Shown piece by piece: positions 1 through 6,819 of a stretch of 64,000 nucleotides of DNA. The notes below the pieces were generated by a model. The model was not told the DNA's origin, searched no databases, and saw only the letters and a program-made list of their open reading frames with translations. Position 1 is the first letter of the stretch; every line of letters begins with the position of its first letter. The DNA is taken from positions 1-64,000 of the forward strand of contig QHTT01000066.1 of assembly GCA_003220935.1 (NCBI GenBank), written 5' to 3'. Made by a program: the position numbers and the translations under genes. Source of the DNA: Gemmatimonadota bacterium. GTDB lineage: Bacteria; Gemmatimonadota; Gemmatimonadetes; Gemmatimonadales; GWC2-71-9.

Positions 1-703
1 ATCCGTACCGCGGGTAGAAGAACGGATCGTAGAACGTGGCCCCGCAGAAGAACGGGTCGTAGAAGAACGGATCGAAGCACGAGCTGTAGCCGAAGCCGTA
101 GCCGTAGTACGGCCAGCCGTAGCCATAGCGGAAGCCCAGGCGCCAGCCGAACGGCGAGTAGTAGTGATTGTAGCCGCTGTAGTAGGAGCCGGGCGCCGCG
201 ACCGTATAATGCACCGCATCGTAGTCGAAGTGCCCGTCAGGCGCCATGCGCTGCACGATGTCGAGCAGGGCCTGCTCCTTGTCGTCCCCGTCGCGCGCGC
301 CGAGTACGCGGTAGTCCCAGTGATCGCCACGCACGAACTCTTCGAACTTGAACGGCGCCGCCGACCGGGCCGCGAGCACCACGCCGGAGCCTTCGCCGTC
401 GTCGATGTAGAACGCCTCACGGTCGCCGCGACCGCGCACCTCGAGCGTCTTGCCGCCGCGCACGAAGTCGTCGTCGCTGGGATCGAGAGGGAACAGCACC
501 CGTACGCGCCCTTGTGCGTCGCTGCGGAGCACGACGACATACCCGTCCTCGGCGGTGCGGACCTTGACGCGCGCCCTGTCGCCGCGCTCGAAATAGTTGT
601 CTTGGTTGAGTGAAACCTTGATGGGTGGATCGTCACTGCGGAGCGCGCTCGCCGGGTCGGGCGGCGCGTAAGCGAGCAGTGAGACCATGAGTGCGAGAAC
701 CAT
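1..703 (-). CDS. Exported DUF4384-domain protein, C-terminus beyond window edge
   Basis: Read from ATG at 703 with GGAAGG about 7 bases upstream; 234 codons stay open to the window edge, so the gene is partial. The first ~20 residues are a short hydrophobic signal ending near 'DPASA'. Residues about 25-125 show the DUF4384 pattern ('RVKVRTAEDGYVVVL', then 'GRVRVLFP'), a beta-rich domain found in exported or envelope proteins of unknown role. From about residue 175 the protein becomes very rich in Tyr, Phe and Gly, ending in repeated 'FYDPFF' units. No catalytic residues are evident. It lies downstream of the tungstate-binding gene on the same strand but is separated by 167 bp holding two hairpins, so it is probably its own transcript. 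Function unknown. Confidence 0.8.
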   Translation of the reverse strand, partial: MVLALMVSLLAYAPPDPASALRSDDPPIKVSLNQDNYFERGDRARVKVRTAEDGYVVVLRSDAQGRVRVLFPLDPSDDDFVRGGKTLEVRGRGDREAFYIDDGEGSGVVLAARSAAPFKFEEFVRGDHWDYRVLGARDGDDKEQALLDIVQRMAPDGHFDYDAVHYTVAAPGSYYSGYNHYYSPFGWRLGFRYGYGWPYYGYGFGYSSCFDPFFYDPFFCGATFYDPFFYPRYG

Positions 704-720
704 AACGTCCTTCCTCTATA

Positions 721-737
721 TACCCCTAAGAGGGGTA
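721..737 (-). promoter_or_regulatory. Perfect short palindrome in the DUF4384 leader
   Basis: TACCCCT-AAG-AGGGGTA is a perfect 7-bp inverted repeat with a 3-base centre, ending 17 bases before the ATG at 703 and directly abutting the ribosome binding region. The position fits an operator or a 5' leader hairpin. No regulator is identified; function is inferred from position only. Confidence 0.4.
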
Positions 738-749
738 ACACATCAAGAA

Positions 750-770
750 GCATGCCGGTTTCCGGCATGC
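750..770. terminator. 9-bp hairpin GCATGCCGG / CCGGCATGC
   Basis: A perfect 9-bp stem with a TTT loop lies about 100 bases past the stop of the tungstate-binding gene and upstream of the DUF4384 gene, both on the minus strand. It may end the upstream transcript. There is no clear U-tract on the minus strand, so a plain intrinsic terminator is not certain. Confidence 0.4.
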
Positions 771-870
771 CTTTGACCCTCTGCCCGCCGCGAGGTTAAC
801 AGCCCCAGGGGCCCCCCGCCGCTCTGACCTCCTGCGGGGACAGCGGCGTGTCTCGGAGCGAGACATCGCC

Positions 871-1728
871 TCACCAGTGATCGGGCTTCCCGGCGTCCGG
901 CATGAACAGGCTCTGCCCGAAACGCGATTTCCCGAACGCGCCGATCAGCGCCTGGGTCTCGGGCGCGACCAGAAAGTCCGCGAGCGTCTTGCCACCGGCC
1001 GTGTTCACGCGCGGTGCATTCTTCGGATTCACCTCCATCACGTGATACACGTTGTAGAGCAGCGAGTCCCCCTCGACTTGGGGCACGAGCTGCACCTTGT
1101 CGCGCCAGGCGAGGTAGGTCGCGCGGTCGGTCATGGTGTACGCGCGCTTCTCGTCCGCCATCTGCAGTGTCGCCGCCATGCCCTGGCCCGACTCGACGTA
1201 CCACCCTGCCCGCGACCCCGCCGGCGGGACGACGCCGGCTTCTTTCCAAAGCTGCAGCTCGCGCTGGTGGGTGCCCGACCGGTCGCCGCGGGAGATGAAG
1301 GTCGCCCCTGCTGCCGCGACGCGGCGCAGCGCGGCGACGGCGTCGTTCAGCCCCCGCAGCCCCGCGCGGTCCACCGCCGGCCCCACGATGAGGAAGTCGT
1401 TGTGCATGACCAGGCGGCGGCGCAGGAAGTACCCCGAGTCCGCGAGCACGCGCTCCGCCTCCGGCGCGTGCGACAGCACCACGTCGGCGTCCCCCCGGCG
1501 TCCCATCTCGAGCGCCTGGCCGCTGCCGACGGCGATGACTTTGACCCGGTACCCGGTCTGACGCTCGAAGACGGGCAGCAGCGAATCGAGCAGCCCGGCG
1601 TCACGCGTAGAGGTGGTGGTGGCGAGGAGGATCTGGCTGGACTGTCGGACAGTCGGACGGGCGGACAGCAGCCCAGCTGCTGCCGCGAGCATCAGTCCGA
1701 CCGTCCGACCGGCCGACCGTCCGACCAT
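871..1728 (-). CDS. tupA: Tungstate-type ABC transporter substrate-binding protein
   Basis: 285 residues from ATG 1728, which overlaps the stop of the porin gene by one base (TGATG), implying translational coupling; GTG codons at 1731 and 1734 are alternatives. The mature part begins 'ILLATTTSTRDAGLLD', the hallmark N-terminus of TupA/WtpA-like tungstate-binding proteins, followed by 'DVVLSHAPEAE', 'HNDFLIVGP', 'FISRGDRSGTHQREL' and 'YTMTDRATYLAW', all typical of this family. It would bind oxyanion in the periplasm. The signal peptide is flanked by inverted 8-mer repeats (1639-1726) that encode its charged and linker parts. No permease (TupB) or ATPase (TupC) gene lies next to it. The ModE-type regulator two genes upstream supports a tungstate or molybdate role. 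Confidence 0.85.
   Translation of the reverse strand: MVGRSAGRTVGLMLAAAAGLLSARPTVRQSSQILLATTTSTRDAGLLDSLLPVFERQTGYRVKVIAVGSGQALEMGRRGDADVVLSHAPEAERVLADSGYFLRRRLVMHNDFLIVGPAVDRAGLRGLNDAVAALRRVAAAGATFISRGDRSGTHQRELQLWKEAGVVPPAGSRAGWYVESGQGMAATLQMADEKRAYTMTDRATYLAWRDKVQLVPQVEGDSLLYNVYHVMEVNPKNAPRVNTAGGKTLADFLVAPETQALIGAFGKSRFGQSLFMPDAGKPDHW
1639..1726. repeat. Inverted GTCGGAC-type 8-mer arms inside the tupA signal peptide
   Basis: Left arm 1639-1668 consists of GTCGGACA/GTCGGACG-type units and right arm 1693-1726 of the reverse-complement GTCCGACC/CGTCCGAC units, with about 24 bases of unique centre encoding the hydrophobic core of the signal peptide. The same unit recurs at 39840-39875 and 50501-50616. 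The reading frame is open throughout. Confidence 0.7.
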
Positions 1729-2681
1729 CACCACCGCACCTGCAGCTGCACCACGCCGCGGTTGTTGTCGAGCTGCAGCCCCTGCTCTCGGAACACCTCG
1801 TAGTCGGCCATCACCTTGAAGTCGTCGCCGCGGATGAAGTACTGCAGTCCGACGAGGTAGCCGGTCGAGCGGTCGGTCGCGACCTGATCGCTCGGGTCGT
1901 ATTGCTCGACACGGCCCAGCAGCTCCACCAGCTGGGGAACCACGCGGTACCCCGCGAGGGCGTACCAGCCGACCGTGTGAACGTCCGTCCTGCGGTTGCG
2001 GTCCCGGATGTACTCGACACGCGCCACGCCGCGCGTCGTCCGGTACATCGCCTGGGCGTCGACCTCAGCGCTGTCGCTGTAGCCCGCGAAGGCGCCGCCC
2101 ACGTCCAGTCCCTTGACCGGCGTGACCGTGGCGCGCGCGATGTATGCCATGCGATTGTCCGGATTGGCGGCGCGGTTCGGCCCATCGCCGTTCACCATCG
2201 CGCCCTGCAGCGTCAGCCGGTCCGCAATGCGCCACTCCAGCTCGGCGCCGATGTCGCGCCGGGCGGCCGTGACGATGCGCGAGCGCTCGGTAGTCTCGAG
2301 CATCCCCGAGCTGAGCAGCGATTCGAGGGCGAACGGCACGCGGAACTGGCCCACGGTGCCGGTCCAGCGCTGGTGCGTCAACCGCACGAAGAGATCGGTG
2401 ATCGACACCGTCAGCGGGGACGCGGGCGGCGTGGCCGGGGCGCCGTTGGTTCGCATCTCGACCTGGGCGCGGTACGAGGCCCACGCCGTGAGCGACCCTT
2501 CGAGCGCGAACCGCGCGCGCCGCAGCAGAAACGTGGCGGAGTCTCCCACGGTCTGGAAGCGGGGCTGGATGTAGCCGGAGATCCGCGGCGCGGCCGACAC
2601 GGCGGCGGGCGTCTGACCGAGCGCGGGCGTAGTCAGGGGCGCGGCGAGCGACAACGCAGCGAGCACCGGGCTCGATCGCAC
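1728..2681 (-). CDS. Outer-membrane porin, phosphate-selective OprP/OprO-like
   Basis: 317 residues from GTG 2681. A signal peptide ends near 'ALGQ'; the mature protein begins 'RISGYIQPRFQTVGD' followed by 'FLLRRARFALEG', the usual N-terminal strands of OprP/OprO-like porins. Alternating amphipathic strands continue to a terminal aromatic residue ('VVQLQVRW'), the C-terminal signature needed for barrel assembly. In this setting, between a ModE-like regulator and a tungstate-binding protein and coupled to the latter by one base, it probably admits oxyanions to the periplasm. Substrate is inferred from neighbours, not from binding-site residues. Confidence 0.75.
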   Translation of the reverse strand: MRSSPVLAALSLAAPLTTPALGQTPAAVSAAPRISGYIQPRFQTVGDSATFLLRRARFALEGSLTAWASYRAQVEMRTNGAPATPPASPLTVSITDLFVRLTHQRWTGTVGQFRVPFALESLLSSGMLETTERSRIVTAARRDIGAELEWRIADRLTLQGAMVNGDGPNRAANPDNRMAYIARATVTPVKGLDVGGAFAGYSDSAEVDAQAMYRTTRGVARVEYIRDRNRRTDVHTVGWYALAGYRVVPQLVELLGRVEQYDPSDQVATDRSTGYLVGLQYFIRGDDFKVMADYEVFREQGLQLDNNRGVVQLQVRW

Positions 2682-2719
2682 GTAACTGCCTTTCGCGTGA
2701 CGGAAGGGAGTGGACTGCG

Positions 2720-2744
2720 CGCGGCGCGAAGCTAGCGCGCCGCG
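2720..2744. promoter_or_regulatory. GC-rich hairpin upstream of the porin gene
   Basis: CGCGGCGCG and CGCGCCGCG form a perfect 9-bp stem around AAGCTAG in the 84-bp gap between the ModE-like gene and the porin gene. It could attenuate read-through or end the regulator transcript. No U-tract is present. Confidence 0.4.
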
Positions 2745-2747
2745 ATT

Positions 2748-2771
2748 CGATAGGCAAGGCGCTGCCTATCG
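2748..2771. promoter_or_regulatory. Candidate oxyanion-regulator operator CGATAGGCA-N6-TGCCTATCG
   Basis: A perfect 9-bp inverted repeat with a 6-base centre covers the stop codon of the ModE-like gene (TAG at 2768-2766) and sits about 67 bases before the porin start. Its two-fold symmetry and spacing suit a dimeric winged-helix regulator such as ModE, but the bases do not match the known E. coli ModE consensus, so the link is inference. Confidence 0.4.
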
Positions 2772-3134
2772 GCGGAGGATCTTGCGAAATGCCGCGAGAC
2801 TGAGACGCTCCACTTCCCGCCGCCAGTGCGCGAACACCTTGAGGAGCCGGCGGGCCTCAGGCGTGAGCCGCGCGCCGCCCCTGCTGGAGCCGCCGCGCGT
2901 GGTGGTGAGTACCTTCGCGCCGAGCACGCGCTCCATCTGGCGGATGCGGTTGAGGCAGGTGCGGTAGCTCCAGCCCACCGCTTGCCCCGCCGCTCGGATC
3001 GTCCCGGCGCGGTCGACCGCGTCGAGGAAGCGGAGATAGCGCGGCCCCATGAGGAACGCGCCGTCCCAGTTCAGCCACAGCTTCTGGCGCGGTGCCAGGT
3101 GCGCGCGCAATGAGCCGCGGCGGGAGGAGGGCAT
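2766..3134 (-). CDS. ModE-type (N-terminal domain only) molybdate/tungstate regulator
   Basis: 122 residues from ATG 3134. Residues about 28-100 are the LysR-like winged helix of ModE: 'AFLMGPRYLRFLDAVDRAG', 'TIRAAGQAVGWSYRTCLNRI', 'LLTTTRGG..GGARLTPEA'-like segments are all present. There is no C-terminal Mop/TOBE oxyanion-binding domain, so this is the short single-domain class in which the effector, if any, is sensed differently. It lies upstream of the porin and tupA genes on the same strand and is divergent from the DUF442 gene with 53 bp between starts. It likely controls the porin-tupA pair. Confidence 0.8.
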   Translation of the reverse strand: MPSSRRGSLRAHLAPRQKLWLNWDGAFLMGPRYLRFLDAVDRAGTIRAAGQAVGWSYRTCLNRIRQMERVLGAKVLTTTRGGSSRGGARLTPEARRLLKVFAHWRREVERLSLAAFRKILRR

Positions 3135-3187
3135 GAGGGGGCGGGTTGCACTAGATTGAGCAACGAAAAGTAGCCACGGTCGGTGCC

Positions 3188-3652
3188 ATGAGCCAACTGC
3201 TCGACGCCGCCGCCGGCGTCGCCAACGCCTGCGAGCCGATTCCCGGGATCGTCACCGGCGGCCAACCTACGCTGGAGCATCTCGCGGCCCTCAAGCGGGC
3301 AGGGTGTCAGGTCATGCTCGACATCCGCGAGCCGATGGAGCCGCGTCCGTTCCGCACTCCCGACGCGGTCGTGGCTGCGGGGCTCGAGTACGTGAATATT
3401 CCCGTGAGCCACGGGCCGCTCAGTGACGCGACGTTCGACAAGCTGCGGACGACGGTGCGAGACCTCGTGGGGAAGAAGCGCGTCTTCTTCTACTGTGCCA
3501 GTGGGAACAGGGTGGGCGTGGTGCTGATTCCCTACTTCATGCTCGATCAGGGCATGAGTGAGGAAGACGCCGTGACGCAAGCGATGCGCATCGGGATGCG
3601 CAATGCCGGGCTCATGGAAGAGGCGTTGGAGTACGTCAGGCGCAGGGCGTAA
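3188..3652 (+). CDS. DUF442 (beta-lactamase-hydrolase-like) phosphatase-fold protein
   Basis: 154 residues from ATG 3188. The fold resembles dual-specificity phosphatases: 'GQPTLEHLAALKRAGCQVMLDIR' is the typical DUF442 opening, 'EYVNIPVSH' the central strand, and 'FFYCASGNRVG' the active-site loop with Cys and Arg four residues apart, as in DUF442 rather than the CX5R of classical phosphatases. The C-terminal 'AMRIGMRNAGLME' helix is also family-typical. In the cell DUF442 domains are linked to sulfide and thiol metabolism; the substrate here is unknown. It stands alone, convergent with the DUF72 gene across a 28-bp palindrome. Confidence 0.75.
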   Translation: MSQLLDAAAGVANACEPIPGIVTGGQPTLEHLAALKRAGCQVMLDIREPMEPRPFRTPDAVVAAGLEYVNIPVSHGPLSDATFDKLRTTVRDLVGKKRVFFYCASGNRVGVVLIPYFMLDQGMSEEDAVTQAMRIGMRNAGLMEEALEYVRRRA

Positions 3653-3676
3653 GGGAACGCAGGACCCGGGGGCCGT

Positions 3677-3704
3677 GTAGGGGCGCAGCATGCTGCGCCC
3701 CTAC
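3677..3704. repeat. 28-bp perfect palindrome, copy 1 of 3
   Basis: The 14-base arm GTAGGGGCGCAGCA is followed directly by its exact reverse complement. It fills the gap between convergent genes (DUF442 and DUF72). Near-identical copies are at 36247-36277 and 44013-44040, both in spacers. It behaves like a REP-type extragenic palindrome and could act as a bidirectional terminator. Confidence 0.85.
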
Positions 3705-3709
3705 GATGA

Positions 3710-4444
3710 TCAGAAAAGGCTGGTCTGGGATCGGAGCTGCTCCGGCTCCACAGGACTCACCCCTATGAGTCGCTGCATCTCCCTCGCGCTCGCCGGCGCG
3801 TGCCCCTGGAAGTGATTGCTGAAGTAGCCGTACACTGTCGACACGCGCGCCGCGAGCGCGGCGAGGGCCATCGCCCACATCGACAGCTCGCGGTCGCGGT
3901 CCTCGATGCGCTTCCCGCCGCCCATCCAGCGCACGTAGGCGAAGTCGGCCGTGGGGCGGATCGCGAGATCGATCATCTTTTCACGCTCGAGCCAGCGCCC
4001 CTCCACCAGCACCAGGGCGACACCGTGGCGGTGCAGCAAGTCGAGCAGCTTCGGGCCGACCCAGCCGCGCTGCCGGAACTCGACCGCCCAACGCAGCCCG
4101 GCGGGGAGTCGTGCCAGAAACGCGCCGACCGTGTGCCAACGGTCCGGGCCGAACTCGGGGCCGAGCTGCACCAGCACGGGGCCCAGCTTGTCGCCGAGCA
4201 GCCGGGCGCGCTCGCAGAACAGCGCCAGCTGCCCCGCGTCCGGAGCCTGCGCTTCGGGGGTGAGCTCGCGCGGGAGCTTGAGCGCGAAGCTGAATCGCGC
4301 CGGCACCCGCTCCGCCCAGCCGCGCACCACGTGCTCGCCCGGCGTCGCGTGATAGGTCGAGTCCACTTCGACCGTGCCGAAGGCCCTGCTATAGAAGGAG
4401 AGGAAGTCGTGAGGCTTCGTGCCAGCGGGATAGAAGGGCCCCAC
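3710..4444 (-). CDS. DUF72 family protein with no canonical start codon
   Basis: DUF72 (COG1801) TIM-barrel protein of unknown enzymatic role. Visible family blocks are 'VGPFYPAGTKPHDFLSFYS', 'FGTVEVDSTYHATP', 'FSFALKLPRELT' and 'YGYFSNHFQGHAPASA'. The first possible start in frame is GTG 4444, but the family N-terminus 'GTQGWNYPAW' is encoded just upstream (4445-4474), so the real protein should begin earlier. Reading further up there is no ATG, GTG or TTG before an in-frame TAG at 4538-4540, and that stop lies within a 13-mer tandem repeat. Either a rare start (ATC, ATA) is used or repeat insertion removed the start. Two further DUF72 genes lie at 53197-55100. Confidence 0.8.
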   Translation of the reverse strand: MGPFYPAGTKPHDFLSFYSRAFGTVEVDSTYHATPGEHVVRGWAERVPARFSFALKLPRELTPEAQAPDAGQLALFCERARLLGDKLGPVLVQLGPEFGPDRWHTVGAFLARLPAGLRWAVEFRQRGWVGPKLLDLLHRHGVALVLVEGRWLEREKMIDLAIRPTADFAYVRWMGGGKRIEDRDRELSMWAMALAALAARVSTVYGYFSNHFQGHAPASAREMQRLIGVSPVEPEQLRSQTSLF

Positions 4445-4510
4445 CCAGGCGGGGTAGTTCCAGCCCTGTGTCCCGAGATGGATGCGAGCGCCGATACCTA
4501 CGGGTTCGCG

Positions 4511-4590
4511 AGACGTATCCGTGCTACGCCTTTCGTGCTACGCTTTCGTGCTACGTCTCTGTGCTACGTCTCTGTGCTACGCCTTTTTGT
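4511..4590. repeat. GTGCTACGTCTCT-type 13-mer tandem repeat
   Basis: About five consecutive units of 13-14 bases: variants GTGCTACGCCTTTC, GTGCTACGCTTTC, GTGCTACGTCTCT (twice) and GTGCTACGCCTTTTT. The array sits exactly where the start of the DUF72 gene should be and just after the stop of the NTF2-like gene. A related, inverted array is at 8759-8874. Confidence 0.8.
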
Positions 4591-4592
4591 TG

Positions 4593-4955
4593 TCACGGGT
4601 ACCTATGCCAATACATCCTCATTTCCGTGATCTTGCCGTCTTTCGTCTCGCAGAACATCGCGCCGCGCGCGTCGACCCACTCGCCGGTGCGGCGGCGGCG
4701 GTAGGTGCAGCGGAATTCCGTGGCGAACCAGGGGCCCGCCGCGTAGATCTCGCCCGACTTGAACGTCACATCCGCCTGGTTCGTGGGGATGTCCTTCCAG
4801 TAGGCCCGGATGGCGTCGATCCCCACGCTCTGCTCGCTGAAAGGGGTCTCGAGGAACACGGCGTCGGGGGAGAACACGGACAGGATTGCCTCCACGTCCC
4901 CGGCCCCCCACCCCTGGCCAAACGTCTCCAGGAGTTGACGATAGGCGGCGTTCAT
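4593..4955 (-). CDS. SnoaL-like / NTF2-fold protein
   Basis: 120 residues from ATG 4955 ('MNAAYRQLLETFGQGW'). The cone-shaped NTF2 fold is recognisable from 'GWGAGDVEAILSVFSPDAVF', 'GIDAIRAYWKDIP' and the strand 'WFATEFRCTYRRRRTG', ending 'ITEMRMYWHRYP', all typical of SnoaL-like polyketide-cyclase/isomerase relatives. Such proteins bind small hydrophobic ligands or act as isomerases, but no specific catalytic set is obvious. An upstream in-frame start at 5036 would add a low-complexity, divergent N-terminus and is not favoured. It is divergent from the exported Cys protein at 5081. Confidence 0.75.
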   Translation of the reverse strand: MNAAYRQLLETFGQGWGAGDVEAILSVFSPDAVFLETPFSEQSVGIDAIRAYWKDIPTNQADVTFKSGEIYAAGPWFATEFRCTYRRRRTGEWVDARGAMFCETKDGKITEMRMYWHRYP

Positions 4956-5080
4956 GGCGCCCAATATAGCCCAATCTGGAACCGCCGGTCGGCACGTATG
5001 GTACACGGGAGACGACCGCGGGTCGTCCCCGCACATGCGGAGTTTTTCTTTCAGTGTACTCGCTACAGGAGGATCGCACG

Positions 5081-5458
5081 ATGTTGAAGCGGATCATGGC
5101 CACGACGGCCGTACTGGCCTGCTGCGCGCTGCCGCTGGCGGCGCAGGGGCACGCGGCGACGCCGGGCAACGAGATGACGCTCACGGGCCAAGTGGTCGAC
5201 CTGAATTGTTTCACGACAAACGGGGCGTCGGGCGCGGCCCACAAGGGCTGCGCGCAGGCGTGCGCCAAGGCGGGGGTGCCGCTCGGCATCCTGTCGAGCG
5301 ACGGCACGATCTACGTGCCGGTGAGCGCCAAGCCGGGGGATCCCCAGAACTCGAAGCTGGAGCAGTACATCGAGGGCAAGGTGAAGGTGACGGGCACGCA
5401 TCGCATGGTGAGCGGGTTGCACACCATCGAGATCAAGACGGTCGCGGCCGCGACCTGA
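5081..5458 (+). CDS. Exported small Cys-containing protein of unknown function
   Basis: 125 residues from ATG 5081, chosen because AGGAGG (5067-5072) is ideally placed. Residues 1-21 are a signal peptide ending 'PLAAQG'. The mature domain reads 'LTGQVVDLNCFTTNG' then 'HKGCAQACAKAGVPLG' and 'DGTIYVPV', a pattern seen in small OB-like exported proteins with three conserved Cys (positions ~45, 60 and 64). The Cys residues could bind metal or take part in thiol exchange. Its TGA overlaps the ATG of the thioredoxin lipoprotein by one base, so the two are co-translated, suggesting the neighbour reduces or loads this protein. Confidence 0.7.
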   Translation: MLKRIMATTAVLACCALPLAAQGHAATPGNEMTLTGQVVDLNCFTTNGASGAAHKGCAQACAKAGVPLGILSSDGTIYVPVSAKPGDPQNSKLEQYIEGKVKVTGTHRMVSGLHTIEIKTVAAAT

Positions 5459-6810
5459 TGCGCCGTGCGCTGGGCGCCGGGCTGCTGGCCGCGGCGCTCG
5501 TCGCCTGCGGATCCCCGGCGCCCAGCGGCCTCACCCTCCTCTTCTTCCGTCGCTCTCCGGCGGCCTCCCTGGGCGGCCTGTCCTGGGCGCCCGACCCCGA
5601 TAACAGCCGACTGGTAGGGTTCGACGCGCGGCTGCGCGTGGCGCGGAGCGTCACGAGCTCGCGGCTCGCCAACCCCATGGCGGTGGCAACCCTCGGCACC
5701 GCGCTGCTCGTTACCGAGCGCACGGGAGAGGGGATCGTGCTCGACACGACCGGCCGTCCGGTGCGCGAGTGGGAGAGCCCCAACCCCGCGTCGCTGTACG
5801 CCGCGGGGGGGGGCACCGTCGTGGCGGTGCGCTCGCCGTATTACATCCCCCAATTCACGGCGGAGCCTGACACGGCGCCGTTGATCCGGATCCTCGACAC
5901 GCTCGGAAAGCCAGTGGCCGGGCTCGCGACGATCCACTTGCCGCCCGTCCCGTTTCTCGCCCAGCTGGCGAACGCGGGGGCCGTCACAGTGGGACCCGAT
6001 GGGTCCGTCTATTTCGCGCCGCTGGTGCGGGACGAGATCCGCAAGTACTCAGCCGGTGGCACGCTGCGCTGGACCGCTAAGCGCGGGCTGTTCCGGACCG
6101 AGGCCGATCCCGAGTTCTTGCCCGCGCAGGGGCGTGACATCGGCGTCCGGAAGGCGCTCGTCAACGTGGCGCTCGCGCTCGGGCCGGACGGCCGGCTGTA
6201 CGCCCTGGGCTCCGATGACTCGGGCGCCACCAAGCTGCGCGTCGACGTCATCGACACGGCAAGCGGCGCGATCCTCGCGACCCGCCACCTCGCGGCTCGC
6301 GAGACCGCCGTCGCGGTCGGTGCGCGCAGCCAGCTCGCGACCTTCGACGCCGACTCGCTCGTCGCCGGCCTGGAGCAGCCGGAGCGCGAGCTCTTCACTC
6401 CCGCCTTCGCACTTCCCGATGTGCGGGGAGACACCGTCACGCTCGCGCGGTTCGCGGGGAAGGTGACGCTCGTGAACTTCTGGGCGTCGTGGTGCGACCC
6501 GTGCCGTGAGGAGTTCCCCCACATGGCCGAGCTGTACCGCGAGTTCGCCCGCCAGGACTTTGAGATCGCCGCGATCTCGGACGACGTGGACCGCGGCAAG
6601 ATGCTGGCGTTCGTGCGCCAGTTCCGTCCGCCGTTCCCGATCCTGGTGGGCGGAGGGCGCATGAAGCAGACCTACCACTACCGCGGCCTTCCCTACTCCG
6701 TGCTGCTCGATCGCCGGGGCCGCATCATCGAGCGGATCTTCGGATTCGGCGGTGCGGCGGAGTTCGCGAATATGCGCCGGACTATTGCAAACGAGGTACG
6801 GGCTCCCTAG
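5458..6810 (+). CDS. TlpA-type thioredoxin lipoprotein with beta-propeller-like N-terminus
   Basis: 450 residues from ATG 5458. A lipobox 'AALVACGS' places it in the envelope. Residues ~40-310 contain NHL/propeller-like repeats ('NPMAVATLGTALLVTERTGEG', 'AVTVGPDGSVYFAPLVRDEI', 'LALGPDGRLYALGSDD'). Residues ~320-450 are an AhpC/TlpA thioredoxin domain: 'FALPDVRGDTVTLARF', the active site 'WASWCDPC' (Cys 346 and 349), and the cis-Pro segment 'GLPYSVLLDRRGRI'. The CXXC pair indicates thiol-disulfide exchange in the periplasm. The one-base overlap with the exported Cys protein suggests that protein as partner. The propeller-thioredoxin fusion in one lipoprotein is uncommon. Confidence 0.8.
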   Translation: MRRALGAGLLAAALVACGSPAPSGLTLLFFRRSPAASLGGLSWAPDPDNSRLVGFDARLRVARSVTSSRLANPMAVATLGTALLVTERTGEGIVLDTTGRPVREWESPNPASLYAAGGGTVVAVRSPYYIPQFTAEPDTAPLIRILDTLGKPVAGLATIHLPPVPFLAQLANAGAVTVGPDGSVYFAPLVRDEIRKYSAGGTLRWTAKRGLFRTEADPEFLPAQGRDIGVRKALVNVALALGPDGRLYALGSDDSGATKLRVDVIDTASGAILATRHLAARETAVAVGARSQLATFDADSLVAGLEQPERELFTPAFALPDVRGDTVTLARFAGKVTLVNFWASWCDPCREEFPHMAELYREFARQDFEIAAISDDVDRGKMLAFVRQFRPPFPILVGGGRMKQTYHYRGLPYSVLLDRRGRIIERIFGFGGAAEFANMRRTIANEVRAP

Positions 6811-6819
6811 CGTTTATCC

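Noticed and set aside
164..613. Plus-strand 149-codon frame near the window start
   Set aside because: It is antisense to the DUF4384 gene, whose signal peptide, domain and ribosome site are clear.
871..2681. Complete tungstate ABC transporter (tupABC)
   Set aside because: No permease or ATPase gene is present on either side; only the binding protein and a porin are supported.
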